Below, one piece after another: positions 17,270 to 26,380 of a stretch of 64,000 bases of DNA. The notes below the pieces were generated by a model, which saw only the letters and a list, made by a program, of their open reading frames with translations, did not search any database and had not been told where the DNA came from. The number at the start of each line of letters is the position of its first letter. Positions within the stretch are counted from its first letter, which is position 1. The position numbers and the translations under genes are program-made. This stretch comes from Clostridiaceae bacterium (lineage in GTDB: Bacteria; Bacillota; Clostridia; Clostridiales; Clostridiaceae): positions 124,001 to 188,000 of the forward strand of contig CABIZX010000001.1 in assembly GCA_902363375.1 (NCBI GenBank). The letters run 5' to 3'.

Positions 17270-17884
17270 ATGGAGATATTTACAATAGGACATTCTAATT
17301 ATACTATGGATAAGTTAATTCATATGTTAAGACATTATAATATTGACTGTGTAGTAGATATTAGGGGAACTCCTTACTCAAAGTACAATACTCAATTTGA
17401 TAAAGAAACTATAAGCAAAACATTAACAAAGGAAGGTTTTATTTATATCTATATGGCTAAAGAGTTAGCTGCTAAGAGAGAAAATAAGATATCTTATTAC
17501 GATGAAGGGTACTCAGATTTCGAGAAGGTAGTGTATGAAGAAGACTTTATAAAAGGTATTGAACGATTAAAGGCTGGGTGTGAAAAAGGATATAGAATAG
17601 TACTGCTAGGGGCTATGCAAGACCCTATAAGATGCCATAGAAGTATATTAGTTGGAAGAGCTTTAAGAGACAATGGATTCACTGTAAGACATATATTAGA
17701 TGATTATTCTCTAGCATCCCAAGAAGATATGGAAATAAATTTATTAGACAAATATTTTAGTAATAGAGGTCAAATTACCATAGATAATCTTCTTGGAACA
17801 GCACCTACAGAGAAAGAATTAATAGAAGAAGGATATCGCTTGGCCAATAAAGAAATTGGTTATAGAATTGAACATTTGAAATAG
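17270..17884 (+). CDS. DUF488 domain-containing protein
   Basis: 204 aa. The family signature is clear: MEIFTIGHSNYTMDKLI at the start, VVDIRGTPYSKYNTQFD near residue 29, then LLGAMQDPIRCHRSILV near 113. DUF488 proteins are small cytosolic proteins of unknown biochemical role. Preceded by GGAAGG. Stand-alone gene; an inverted repeat follows the stop. Confidence 0.88.
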   Translation: MEIFTIGHSNYTMDKLIHMLRHYNIDCVVDIRGTPYSKYNTQFDKETISKTLTKEGFIYIYMAKELAAKRENKISYYDEGYSDFEKVVYEEDFIKGIERLKAGCEKGYRIVLLGAMQDPIRCHRSILVGRALRDNGFTVRHILDDYSLASQEDMEINLLDKYFSNRGQITIDNLLGTAPTEKELIEEGYRLANKEIGYRIEHLK

Positions 17885-17901
17885 TAATATTCATAAAATA
17901 T

Positions 17902-17957
17902 ATTAAGTACATAGGTGAATAAGGATTTTTACTAGATTACTTAACCATGTACTTAAT
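17902..17957. other. 11-bp inverted repeat, possible bidirectional terminator
   Basis: ATTAAGTACAT (17902-17912) and ATGTACTTAAT (17947-17957), with a 34-nt loop that contains AAGGATTTTT. It lies between convergent genes. There is no clear T run, so its function is uncertain. Confidence 0.45.
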
Positions 17958-18011
17958 GTATTCTTTAGAAGGGGTTATATAGGTTAATGACTATGCATTA
18001 AGAGATTTCGC

Positions 18012-18461
18012 TTAATCACAATCAGTATCATTTTTATCTACTATAAGGTTATAAGTTAAACCTATAAGAACTAAAATTCCACCAATAACTTTTCCTATCG
18101 ATACTGTACCTATGTTAGTATAATCAATTATTACACCCATGAATAATTGGCCTATAAATATAAATAGAGTAAGGTAAAAAGAAGATATTCTAGGAGTCAT
18201 ATAATTTGAAATAACTATAGTAATAACTCCTAAAAGCCCACCCAGATATGCTAAGAATGGTATTGAACTGAAGCTATTAAAAGTCGTTGGAAAGGTTTCT
18301 TTGCTAAATATAAGAAATATTATTGAAAATAATAATCCAACCACATAGTTAAAAAAGGTTCCTTGAAATATTCCGATTCTTTCAGCTAAATTAGAATTTA
18401 TGGTTCTGCCTATAACAATAGTTACTCCAGCTAAAATAGAAATTATAATATATATAATCAT
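18012..18461 (-). CDS. YdcZ (DUF606) family DMT transporter, second of pair
   Basis: 149 aa with about five membrane spans, a half-size DMT transporter of the YdcZ family (GVTIVIGRTINSNLAERIG and LFIFIGQLFMGVIIDY). Such proteins usually work in pairs. ATG 18461 is unavoidable, because TAA precedes it in frame. Its Shine-Dalgarno AGGAGGTGA (minus, 18509-18501) is 39 nt away, but the intervening 14-bp hairpin (18467-18498) would loop out 32 of those bases, leaving 7. Confidence 0.85.
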   Translation of the reverse strand: MIIYIIISILAGVTIVIGRTINSNLAERIGIFQGTFFNYVVGLLFSIIFLIFSKETFPTTFNSFSSIPFLAYLGGLLGVITIVISNYMTPRISSFYLTLFIFIGQLFMGVIIDYTNIGTVSIGKVIGGILVLIGLTYNLIVDKNDTDCD

Positions 18462-18466
18462 TTATA

Positions 18467-18498
18467 TTTAACAAAACTATTTATATAGCTTTGTTAAA
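18467..18498 (-). promoter_or_regulatory. hairpin between Shine-Dalgarno and start codon
   Basis: Arms TTTAACAAAGCTAT and ATAGTTTTGTTAAA on the minus strand with a 4-nt loop: 14 pairs including one G-U. It lies between AGGAGGTGA and the ATG of the second YdcZ gene, shortening the effective spacing from 39 to 7 nt when folded. Confidence 0.75.
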
Positions 18499-18513
18499 GT
18501 TCACCTCCTAAGC

Positions 18514-18939
18514 CTATTTAAAAATAGTCATAACAATAATTCCTGCAATCATTATTGATAATCCTATAAATTTCTTGCCGTTAAACTTAATTTTCTTCAT
18601 TCCAAGTAATCCATAGTTATCTATTATAATTGAAGAAATTGCTTGTCCTAGCAGTCCTAGAGAAATACTTAAAGATGCACCAAGAGCTATAAAGCTTATA
18701 TTGCTGAAAAGCACTGTAAACACACCAACTGCACCTGCACTATACCATAAAATTGGAATATTCTTTTCAAGTTTTAACTTTGATTTAGTAGCAATCAATA
18801 CAATAACAATAGTGATTAAGCCAACTATATGAATAATTACACTAGAAGAATAATTTCCTACAGTATTAGATAAGGTTCCATTAAAGACAAGCATTACTGA
18901 TATTAATGCACCTATAAATATAGAAATAAAAATATTCAT
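18514..18939 (-). CDS. YdcZ (DUF606) family DMT transporter, first of pair
   Basis: 141 aa, about five membrane spans. The opening FISIFIGALISVMLVFNGTL and the LSISLGLLGQAISSIIID block are the YdcZ repeat. First gene of a two-gene unit divergent from a YeiL-like Crp/Fnr regulator. The binding site GGGGG lies before the ATG. Expression is probably activated from the 18-bp palindrome at 18995-19012. Substrate unknown. Confidence 0.85.
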   Translation of the reverse strand: MNIFISIFIGALISVMLVFNGTLSNTVGNYSSSVIIHIVGLITIVIVLIATKSKLKLEKNIPILWYSAGAVGVFTVLFSNISFIALGASLSISLGLLGQAISSIIIDNYGLLGMKKIKFNGKKFIGLSIMIAGIIVMTIFK

Positions 18940-18972
18940 GATAAACCCCCTTATTTATTACATATTGAATTT

Positions 18973-19012
18973 ATCATAAAATAGTTGAGAAGTGCTATGA
19001 CATATGTCATAG
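18973..19012 (-). promoter_or_regulatory. YdcZ promoter with Crp/Fnr-type palindrome
   Basis: The perfect palindrome CTATGACATATGTCATAG (18995-19012) lies upstream of a minus-strand -10 TATGAT (18978-18973). Its centre is about 37-42 bases before the predicted start site, the class II position of Crp/Fnr activators. Confidence 0.65.
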
Positions 19013-19141
19013 TTAGATTAAGAATTATTTAAAGTATATTTAGTAGGAATAAGTTATCAGATAGGTAAAATCGAGGATTAAATGAAGGGAGATTTAGTGA
19101 GAAAATTAAAATGTAATAAGCTAACTCACTAAAAGTAGGGT

Positions 19142-19822
19142 ATGAATAAAGTAAAAAATTTAAAGTTAATGAATAAATATATAGAAAAGTACAATATTGA
19201 TCATATTTTTAGTTCAAGTATGAGAGAGCATATGGAATTGTTTAATTTTAAAAGGGGTCAGTGCATATGCAAAGAAGATGAAGATATAAATTATTTATTC
19301 TTTTTTGTAGAAGGAAAGGCAAAGGTATATATTAATTTAAAAAATGGAAAGTCTTTATTATTATGCTTTTACTATCCTTTTATGGTGCTTGGGGATTTAG
19401 AATTAATTAATCGAACTAAAGCATCTACTACAATGGAAGTTATAGATGATACCTATTGTATTGGGTTACCCTTTAATAAGGTAAGAGAAGAATTACTAAA
19501 TGATGCTAAGTTTCTAAGATTTATATGCAGTTCCTTGGGAAATAAAATGGATAGTTCATCTAGAAATGGATCAATAAATTTATTATATCCATTAGAAAAT
19601 AGATTGGCAAGCTACATAATGGCAACAATGGGAAATGAAAATAGAATTGAATTTGATGAAACCTTAACAGAGATTGCTGAACTGCTAGGCACTAGTTATA
19701 GGCATCTATTAAGGACTATAAACAATCTAGTAAGCAAAGGGATATTGAGAAAAGATAAGGCGGGATATGAGGTTATTGATGAAGAAATGCTAAGTAGTTT
19801 AGCCATAGACCTATATAAATAA
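19142..19822 (+). CDS. Crp/Fnr family transcriptional regulator, YeiL-like
   Basis: 226 aa: N-terminal cyclic-nucleotide-like beta-roll (residues about 35-120), a long dimer helix, and a C-terminal winged helix (TLTEIAELLGTSYRHLLRTINNLVSKGILRK). The sequence resembles YeiL-type members. Cysteines at about 40 and 42 (GQCICKED) are notable, but not the four-cysteine Fnr set. It is divergent from the YdcZ pair, with the 18-bp palindrome between them, so it probably controls both. The only binding site before ATG 19142 is a weak AGGG. Confidence 0.85.
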   Translation: MNKVKNLKLMNKYIEKYNIDHIFSSSMREHMELFNFKRGQCICKEDEDINYLFFFVEGKAKVYINLKNGKSLLLCFYYPFMVLGDLELINRTKASTTMEVIDDTYCIGLPFNKVREELLNDAKFLRFICSSLGNKMDSSSRNGSINLLYPLENRLASYIMATMGNENRIEFDETLTEIAELLGTSYRHLLRTINNLVSKGILRKDKAGYEVIDEEMLSSLAIDLYK

Positions 19823-19894
19823 AAGAGTATACATACTTTAAAAATCAAGTGGAGATAATAGTTCTAGCAATATGAATATGTTAGGAGAATTTTT

Positions 19895-21151
19895 ATGGTA
19901 AATAGCGATAGAATTATTAATTCTTGCGATGAACTATTTAGAGAAATATTAAAGTGGGTTGGTTTAAGCTTAATAATGGGAATACCGATAGGCCTTCTAG
20001 TTGGATTTTTCAATAAGATATTAAGTTTAGCGAATAACTTTAGAGGAGAGAATAACTTTTTAGTTTATTTTCTACCAATAGCAGGTTTGATAATATGCTA
20101 TATGTACCTTAAAACAAGAAGAAATGCTTATTCAGGAGAAAATCTATTAAAATCTGAAGTGCAAAGTGCAGCAAAAGATATACCATTTTATATGATGTTT
20201 GTAGTGTTTATAGGCTCTTTATTAACTACTTTTTTTGGTGGTTCTGCAGGTAAAGAAAGCTCTGGAGTTGCTATGGGTGGAACTCTAGGAGATTTTATTG
20301 CTAAAAAATTAAACTTGAAGGATGAAGAGCAAAGAACTTTAGTAATAATTGGTGTAGGAAGTGGCTTTGGAGTTTTATACGATGTACCATTTGCAGGTGC
20401 AATACTTGGAATGGAATTAGTGCTTAAGGGAAATTTTCATTATGAAGCCTTAATACCAGCTTTTTTAACTAGTACTATAGCAAATAAAGTTGCAAGTTTA
20501 ATTGGTAACCAAACAATAGAATATCCACAATTAGATTTAGGACCCTTAACTATATTACTGATATTAAAACTAGTAGCACTAGGAATATTATTCGGACTTG
20601 TAGCTATGTTATTTAATTTTGTGTTAGATAATAGTGGAAAAGTTTATAATATCTTTACTAAGAACCCGTACTTAAAAGCAATTATAGGAGGAATTTTAAC
20701 TATAATATTGTTTTGGATTGCAGGAGATAATTATAATGGACTTGGACAAAAATTTATTAATCATTCATTTGAAGTAGCTGTAAGTCCAGTAGAATTTTTA
20801 TGGAAAATTCTTTTTACAGCGGTAGCTTTGGGTTCGGTGTTTCAAGGTGGGCGTGGGAATCCAACATTATTTGTTGGTGCTACCTTTGGAAGTGCTATTG
20901 CAGGAATATTTGGACTTCCAGTAGCGTCAGTAGCAGCATTAGGAATGGTTGGAGTTTTTTCTGGAGCAGTGGCACTTCCAATAACAGGAGTAGCTATGGC
21001 CATTGAATATTTTGGAGCAAGTGAAGTGATGGCTATAATTATTATTATGACTTTAAGCTATACTACTTCAGGTTTTTATGATATTTTAACATCTAGAAAA
21101 CTTACCAAAGGGAAAAGTACTTTATTCAAGGGAGTTAGTAAAGGAAAATAA
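19895..21151 (+). CDS. ClC family chloride/fluoride channel or antiporter
   Basis: 418 aa, about 10-12 membrane helices. GGSAGKESSGVAMGG near residue 115 corresponds to the ClC GKEGP region, and GRGNPTLFVGATFGSA plus GVFSGAVALPITGVAMA to helices N-P. The GGSAG(K/R)E form is closer to CLC-F fluoride antiporters than to the classic GSGIP chloride type; the fluoride assignment is inference. No fluoride riboswitch is visible in the 70 bp upstream. The preceding gene is the Crp/Fnr regulator, in the same direction. Confidence 0.82.
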   Translation: MVNSDRIINSCDELFREILKWVGLSLIMGIPIGLLVGFFNKILSLANNFRGENNFLVYFLPIAGLIICYMYLKTRRNAYSGENLLKSEVQSAAKDIPFYMMFVVFIGSLLTTFFGGSAGKESSGVAMGGTLGDFIAKKLNLKDEEQRTLVIIGVGSGFGVLYDVPFAGAILGMELVLKGNFHYEALIPAFLTSTIANKVASLIGNQTIEYPQLDLGPLTILLILKLVALGILFGLVAMLFNFVLDNSGKVYNIFTKNPYLKAIIGGILTIILFWIAGDNYNGLGQKFINHSFEVAVSPVEFLWKILFTAVALGSVFQGGRGNPTLFVGATFGSAIAGIFGLPVASVAALGMVGVFSGAVALPITGVAMAIEYFGASEVMAIIIIMTLSYTTSGFYDILTSRKLTKGKSTLFKGVSKGK

Positions 21152-21252
21152 TATATAAATATATTTACATATATTTATATTTAATGTATAATTAGTATAG
21201 AAATTAATATAATATAAATATATGAATTAAATTTGAAAGGAGTTGTTGTATT

Positions 21253-21330
21253 ATGATGAATATAGGAAGATTAATAATGGATAAAATTTATACAGCTACT
21301 CCGAATTTAAGATTTAAATGGAATTCTTAG
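21253..21330 (+). CDS. candidate 25-aa small protein
   Basis: ATG ATG AAT ... TAG encodes 25 residues (MMNIGRLIMDK, then IYTATPNLRFKWNS) after GAAAGGAG, spaced about 10 bases. It is basic and has no membrane segment. A terminator follows about 90 bp later. I cannot assign a family. It could be a leader peptide or a small protein; it could also be chance, although the strong binding site is unusual in a gap. Confidence 0.4.
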   Translation: MMNIGRLIMDKIYTATPNLRFKWNS

Positions 21331-21410
21331 TTTTATTAGATTTATATCAATAATTATATTGAGCAATGCGCTTAAAATAATAAATTATAGTCCTAATTTA
21401 ACTATATTTA

Positions 21411-21520
21411 ATTTGAACTTATGCCTTGGAATAGCTGATTCCAAGGTTTTTTTGTATATAAAATAAAGTATGTGGAGCTATATGATTATTACAAGAATAG
21501 CCTCAGGCATAAGTTCAAAT
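21411..21520 (+). repeat. 16-bp inverted repeat around a terminator
   Basis: ATTTGAACTTATGCCT (21411-21426) and its exact complement (21505-21520) are 78 bp apart. The left arm overlaps the first bases of the terminator stem by 3 nt, so the two structures partly compete. Confidence 0.7.
21424..21453 (+). terminator. rho-independent terminator
   Basis: CCTTGGAAT / ATTCCAAGG stem (21424-21432 and 21438-21446), followed by seven T. Confidence 0.9.
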
Positions 21521-21573
21521 AATTATCAAAATATAATAAATTTAAATATGAAGTTAAAGTGAGGATTATAGAT

Positions 21574-22548
21574 TTGAAAGAAAATAATTTAGATAAGTAT
21601 TTATTAGGAAGAGTATGTGCTCAGCATAGAACCTTATATAAAGTAGCAACTGAAAGTGGAGAAATAACTGCAACAATATCAGGAAGATTACAATATGAGT
21701 TAATTAACAAGAAGGATTATCCAGTAGTAGGAGACTGGGTTGAACTTGAGAATTTAGGGTATGGAGAAGGAATAATTCATGAAATTAAAGAAAGAAAAAC
21801 TCTTATTTGCAGAAAAGTAGCAGGAGGTAGAAGTGAAGAACAAGTCTTAGCTGCTAATATAGATAAAATTTTTATAACAATGTCTTTAAATAATAATTTT
21901 AACCTAAGAAGATTGGAGAGGTATATAAATATAGCGTGGGATAGTGGAGCTACACCTATAATCTTATTAACTAAATTAGATCTATGTGAGGATTTAGAAG
22001 AAAAGCTAATAGAATTAGATGAAGTGGCAATAGGAATAGATAAAATAAGTGTAAGTTCTTTAACCGGTGAAGGGGTAGAAATTGTAAGAAAACTTATAGG
22101 AAATGATGATACTGTAGTATTCATAGGCTCTTCAGGGGTAGGAAAATCTACGATTATAAATAAATTATTGGGTGAGGATATACAAGTGACAAAAGAAGTA
22201 GGAGAAGCAGATAAGGGAAGGCACACTACAACCCATAGGGAGTTATTTATATTACCAACAGGTGGAGCTATTATAGATACTCCAGGTATGAGAGAGCTTC
22301 AGTTAAGTCAAGGGGATGTAGAGAGTACTTTTAAGGATATAGAAGAATTATCTCTAAGGTGTCATTTTTCAGATTGTAGCCATAAAAGTGAGCCGAGATG
22401 TGCTATAAAAGAGGCTATTGAAAAAGGCGAATTATCAAAGGAAAGATTTGAAAATTATAAAAAGATAAAAAGAGAAATAGCTAATGAAGAAAAGCGAAGA
22501 TTAGCTAAGGAAAGAATAAATGAACGAAAAGCTAGAATAAAAAAGTAA
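21574..22548 (+). CDS. rsgA: ribosome small subunit-dependent GTPase A
   Basis: About 324 aa, a circularly permuted GTPase: G4 TKLD precedes G1 GSSGVGKST and G3 DTPGMREL. N-terminal OB fold and a C-terminal zinc knuckle (CHFSDCSHKSEPRC). It assists late 30S maturation by releasing assembly factors. Start: TTG 21574, 9 bases after GTGAGG, gives MKENNLDKYLLGRV, a good family N-terminus; the alternative GTG at 21559 lies inside the ribosome binding site. Confidence 0.92.
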   Translation: MKENNLDKYLLGRVCAQHRTLYKVATESGEITATISGRLQYELINKKDYPVVGDWVELENLGYGEGIIHEIKERKTLICRKVAGGRSEEQVLAANIDKIFITMSLNNNFNLRRLERYINIAWDSGATPIILLTKLDLCEDLEEKLIELDEVAIGIDKISVSSLTGEGVEIVRKLIGNDDTVVFIGSSGVGKSTIINKLLGEDIQVTKEVGEADKGRHTTTHRELFILPTGGAIIDTPGMRELQLSQGDVESTFKDIEELSLRCHFSDCSHKSEPRCAIKEAIEKGELSKERFENYKKIKREIANEEKRRLAKERINERKARIKK

Positions 22549-22950
22549 AAGTATAGATATATGCAAACATAGTTCTTGGATGAAGATGAGGTTTTTATTA
22601 CATCTGAAGTTTAGAGCTATGTTTATTTATATGTGTTTTTTAGTATTAGGTATATAACTTTATGTAGAAAAAATGAATTATATAATTTATCATTTTGTAT
22701 AATTAAATTTAAAAATATAAATAGATATTACAGGTATTACTATAAAATCTATATAGAATAAAAATTTTTAAAATACAAAAAAGCTCGAAGGTAAATGTTA
22801 CTACGAAAAGTAAGTTGTTAAATAGTAAACTATTAGTCTATAAGGATAAATAGCAATACATGAGTCTATAAGGTATGTATAGTTATTTTTGTGAATAAAC
22901 TATGATATAATAATTTTATTAGATTGAAGTAGGATGGAGAGAATATAAAT
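22549..22950. other. intergenic gap with weak terminator and short direct repeat
   Basis: About 400 bp. A 12-bp stem (22565-22576 / 22613-22624) with a long loop after rsgA may be its terminator. AGTCTATAAGG is repeated at 22835 and 22863. A TATAAT lies near 22906, before the MATE gene. No coding potential seen. Confidence 0.4.
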
Positions 22951-24330
22951 ATGAGAATAACTACAGACAAGAAATTTTATAAATTACTTTTTAGTATATC
23001 AATACCTATAGCTATACAAAATTTAATTACTTTCGCTGTAAGTATGATAGATACCTTAATGGTAGGATCATTAGGTGAGGTTCAATTATCTTCAGTAGCT
23101 TTAGCAAACAATTTATTTTTTATTTTAATGATATTACTCTTTGGGTTAGCTAGTGGTTCTAATATTATGATATCGCAATATTGGGGTAAAAAGGATGTGA
23201 ATTCTATCCATAAGATACTTTCAATTATGTATAGAGTTGGTACTGCGATAATAGTTATATTTATAGCCATAGCAGCACTATTACCAACTCAGTTTATGAG
23301 TATATTCTCTAATGACATAGCAGTTATTGAGGGGGGAGCTAGTTATCTTAGGATTGTATGCATAGGATATATATTTTATGGACTTACAAACTGTACAATA
23401 ATGATGCTTCGTTCTGTTAAAACAGTAAAAATTTCTATGTTAGTATATAGCGTGTCTTTGTTAATAAATGCTTTCTTTAACTGGATATTTATTTTTGGAA
23501 AATTTGGAGTACCTGCTTTAGGAATAAGAGGAGCAGCTATAGCCACAGTTATGGCTAGAATTTCTGAATTTATAATAGTTTTAGTATTTATGACTTATTT
23601 TGAAAAGAAAATTAAACTAAGACCTAAACACTTATTAAAGGTAGACAAGGTTATATTAAAGGATTATGTATCAACATGTACGCCAGTATTATTCAATGAA
23701 TTACTTTGGTCCACAGGTTCTTCTATGATTTCTGTTATTGTGGCTAAGATGGGAACGAGTACAGTGGCTGCTAATAGCATAAATGGAGTTGCACAACAAT
23801 TTGTTACAGTATTTATATTTGGATTATCTAATGCAGCGGCCGTTATAATTGGGAATACTATAGGAGAGGGGAAAAAACATAAGGCTATGGAGTATGCCTT
23901 TACTATAGGTGTATTTAGCATAGTTACAGGATTTATTGCAAGTGGAATAATCTATTTTATTAAACCTGTAATTGTTAACTTCTACAACGTTCCAGAAAGT
24001 ACAAAGCTAATTGCTATGGAAATAATGAGTGTAACGTCTATCATTGTTATATTCCAGGCTTTAGGTAACAATATGATGATGGGAGTTCTAAGAGGTGGAG
24101 GAGATGCCAGATTTGTACTACTAAATGATATTATATTTATGTGGTGCGTAGCTATTCCTGGGGGATTTATAGCTGTAGACATATTCAAATTACCTATTAT
24201 TGCTGTATTCTTTATAATTAGGTCTGATGAAATAATAAAATCCTTAGTTAGTATAATAAGAGTAAGCAGTGGAAAATGGGTAAGAGATGTAACTAGAGAT
24301 TTTGCTATAGAAGAAAGCGAACAATTGTAG
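22951..24330 (+). CDS. MATE family efflux transporter
   Basis: 459 aa, 12 membrane segments in two similar halves. The first half has the MATE opening LFSISIPIAIQNLITFAVSM and TLMVGSLGE; the second half repeats FNELLWSTGSSM and GVAQQFV. Such pumps export cationic drugs or metabolites using Na+ or H+. Substrate unknown. Single gene with a binding site GGATGGAG. A hairpin follows the stop. Confidence 0.9.
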   Translation: MRITTDKKFYKLLFSISIPIAIQNLITFAVSMIDTLMVGSLGEVQLSSVALANNLFFILMILLFGLASGSNIMISQYWGKKDVNSIHKILSIMYRVGTAIIVIFIAIAALLPTQFMSIFSNDIAVIEGGASYLRIVCIGYIFYGLTNCTIMMLRSVKTVKISMLVYSVSLLINAFFNWIFIFGKFGVPALGIRGAAIATVMARISEFIIVLVFMTYFEKKIKLRPKHLLKVDKVILKDYVSTCTPVLFNELLWSTGSSMISVIVAKMGTSTVAANSINGVAQQFVTVFIFGLSNAAAVIIGNTIGEGKKHKAMEYAFTIGVFSIVTGFIASGIIYFIKPVIVNFYNVPESTKLIAMEIMSVTSIIVIFQALGNNMMMGVLRGGGDARFVLLNDIIFMWCVAIPGGFIAVDIFKLPIIAVFFIIRSDEIIKSLVSIIRVSSGKWVRDVTRDFAIEESEQL

Positions 24331-24371
24331 TTAACCACTAGTATGATAATTAGAACTATATATAAGAAGAG

Positions 24372-24432
24372 GCTTTTACAAAATAAACTAATCTTTAGTA
24401 GATATAGTGAATTATTTTGTAAAAGCTTTTTA
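24372..24432. terminator. terminator hairpin of dispersed GCTTT-ACAAAATAAACTAAT family
   Basis: GCTTTTACAAAATAA (24372-24386) pairs with TTATTTTGTAAAAGC (24412-24426), followed by four T. It is closely similar to the inverted repeat at 31639-31695. It serves the MATE gene and may serve the convergent patatin. Confidence 0.75.
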
Positions 24433-24453
24433 TATAGATATTTAAAAGTAATA

Positions 24454-25362
24454 TTAGCGTAAAAAATGCTCTTCTATAAATTTAAAGGTTTCAGAAAGAT
24501 CTAAGTTATCTACAGCATCTTTAAGTAATGGAACTTTAGAATAGTCATCAAGAGGAATTTTATATTTTAAGATAGGATTTATTCTGAAATAGTTAGATCC
24601 CATAAGTTCTCTGCAATATAAATCTTCTAGAGGATTTTCATTTAATAATATAGAAACAAGTGGAGTTTTAACATTACACGTAGGGCTAATCATCCACTGT
24701 AAAGCTCCCCAAGATGAAGTATTTGATTTAATTTGGTTAAGCGTAGATCCAGTTCCTATAGATAGTATACGAAAATCCGCTAGTGCGTGTCTAGGCTTAA
24801 GAAGCTTCATTGCTGAAATCATAGATGCAGCTGTAGGATTATTTACAATTACGCCACCATCTATAAAATTTTTGTAAGAAGGAAAATAGGTAGGTGCAGC
24901 AGAAGTGGCTAAGGCTACATCTACAACTTTGGATGAATATGTTGAACCATGAGAAAGATTATTGAAAAACACAGATTGCCAGTTATCTGATGAAAAACCC
25001 TTTACGTTAAAAGATGGTATGAATACATATTTATCTAAATCACCTAGAGTAAGATTTTCTGGAAATACAGATAGTATCATTTTTTTTAGGTTCTTGTTAC
25101 TAAATTTTGGCCTAAATAGACTTATATGAGCAGGAGAAAAGATTCCTTTTATAGTTTCATAGTTATATAAATTATCTACATAATTTCCATCCTTACCAGA
25201 GGCTAAGGCTAAAGCTATCAATGCCCCTGTAGAAGTTCCAGCAAATAGATCTGTATGTTCTAAAATATCAGGATATCTGTTATAAATACGTTTGAAAATG
25301 CGAGTAGATAGGGCGCCACGTATTCCACCACCATCAAAGACAATAATTCTAAATACAGACAT
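24454..25362 (-). CDS. patatin-like phospholipase (Pat17-like)
   Basis: 302 aa. Oxyanion loop DGGGIRG (residues 10-16), nucleophile GTSTG (42-46, Ser44), catalytic DGG (Asp168), and NNPT after it, the full set for an active Ser-Asp lipase. No signal peptide or other domain. ATG follows AGAGGT. It is divergent from a pentapeptide-repeat gene. The same fold occurs as effector in CBASS anti-phage systems, but no cyclase or partner gene lies nearby, so it is best read as a stand-alone lipid hydrolase. Confidence 0.88.
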   Translation of the reverse strand: MSVFRIIVFDGGGIRGALSTRIFKRIYNRYPDILEHTDLFAGTSTGALIALALASGKDGNYVDNLYNYETIKGIFSPAHISLFRPKFSNKNLKKMILSVFPENLTLGDLDKYVFIPSFNVKGFSSDNWQSVFFNNLSHGSTYSSKVVDVALATSAAPTYFPSYKNFIDGGVIVNNPTAASMISAMKLLKPRHALADFRILSIGTGSTLNQIKSNTSSWGALQWMISPTCNVKTPLVSILLNENPLEDLYCRELMGSNYFRINPILKYKIPLDDYSKVPLLKDAVDNLDLSETFKFIEEHFLR

Positions 25363-25685
25363 TATATACCTCTACTATTATTTATATAATTAATATATTA
25401 GAATTTATGGAGGTATGTGCTTATATTATATATATTTAAAGAAATAAATTTAAATAGAATATATCTTTAAGGTTAAGGACGCTATAGATATAATGTATTT
25501 ATATAAGCCTTATTTGCATGATATAAAAGTAAAAAGTATAATGAAAATATATTAATAAATTAATGTAGCATTTTGAAATTACCTGGGGAATAATTAAAAA
25601 ATTAATAAAATATAAAATTAAAAGACTATGAAAGTTGGTGAATACTAGCAGGGTGTATATTATATACTAAAAAGCTAGAATATAT
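25363..25685. other. divergent intergenic region
   Basis: 323 bp of AT-rich sequence between the patatin and pentapeptide genes. It must hold both promoters. I see no strong palindrome or RNA structure. Confidence 0.4.
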
Positions 25686-26339
25686 ATGAAAGATAAAAAA
25701 GAAAATAAAATATTGCTACCTAAAATTGCATCAATTAATGAAGAAGTTTACTCTCTAGAAAGAAATATAGAGGATGAGGATTATTTTAGTAATATAATGT
25801 TTATTGATTGTGATATGAGCAATGAAAGTGCATCTCATGTTGAAGTTTCAGAAGTCATATTTAAAAATGTCAATTTTAGAAATGTCAAATTCCCTCATAT
25901 TGAATTAATAGATGTAAGATTTGAAAATTGTGACTTATCTAATTCAAATTTTAATAATGGGATTTTGCATAGAGTAGAAATGATAAATTGCAAGCTTATA
26001 GGATTAGATTTGACAGATGCGAATCTTCAAAACGTTGCTTTTAATCAATGTAATGGGGACTATAGTAATATATCTTTTTCAACTCTAAAAAGTGTAAATT
26101 TTATAGATTCATCTTTTAATAATGTAATTTTTGAAAGTAGTAAACTTAGTAAGGTAGAGTTTACTAATGTGAATATGAGGCAGATTGATATATCAAAAGC
26201 TATGGTAAAAGGTGTTGATTTTACGAATAGTGATATAGAAGGATTAATTGGTGATATAAGAGATTTAAATGGAATTATAGTTACTCCAATGCAAGCACTG
26301 TCAATCTCAAGGATTTTAGGTATTGTTATTAAGGAATAA
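25686..26339 (+). CDS. pentapeptide repeat protein
   Basis: 217 aa. From about residue 60, A(D/N)LXX-like repeats recur (VIFKN, VNFRN, VKFPH, CDLSN, SNFNN, LDLTD, ANLQN, VNFID, SSFNN, VDFTN), forming a right-handed beta-helix. The length equals that of Qnr-type gyrase-protecting proteins (about 218 aa), but the repeats here are less regular and I see no definite Qnr motif, so function is open. No strong Shine-Dalgarno precedes ATG 25686. Confidence 0.85.
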   Translation: MKDKKENKILLPKIASINEEVYSLERNIEDEDYFSNIMFIDCDMSNESASHVEVSEVIFKNVNFRNVKFPHIELIDVRFENCDLSNSNFNNGILHRVEMINCKLIGLDLTDANLQNVAFNQCNGDYSNISFSTLKSVNFIDSSFNNVIFESSKLSKVEFTNVNMRQIDISKAMVKGVDFTNSDIEGLIGDIRDLNGIIVTPMQALSISRILGIVIKE

Positions 26340-26380
26340 ATATGTATTATTAGAGATATTTAAGTGAGTATTTATGATAC

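Noticed and set aside
19823..19894. Fluoride riboswitch before the ClC gene
   Set aside because: The short upstream region lacks the conserved core of that riboswitch.
22835..22873. Direct repeat AGTCTATAAGG
   Set aside because: Two 11-bp copies only, with no link to a promoter or known element.
24454..25362. CBASS-type phage defence from the patatin gene
   Set aside because: No CD-NTase or other defence gene adjoins it; the neighbours are a MATE pump and a pentapeptide protein.
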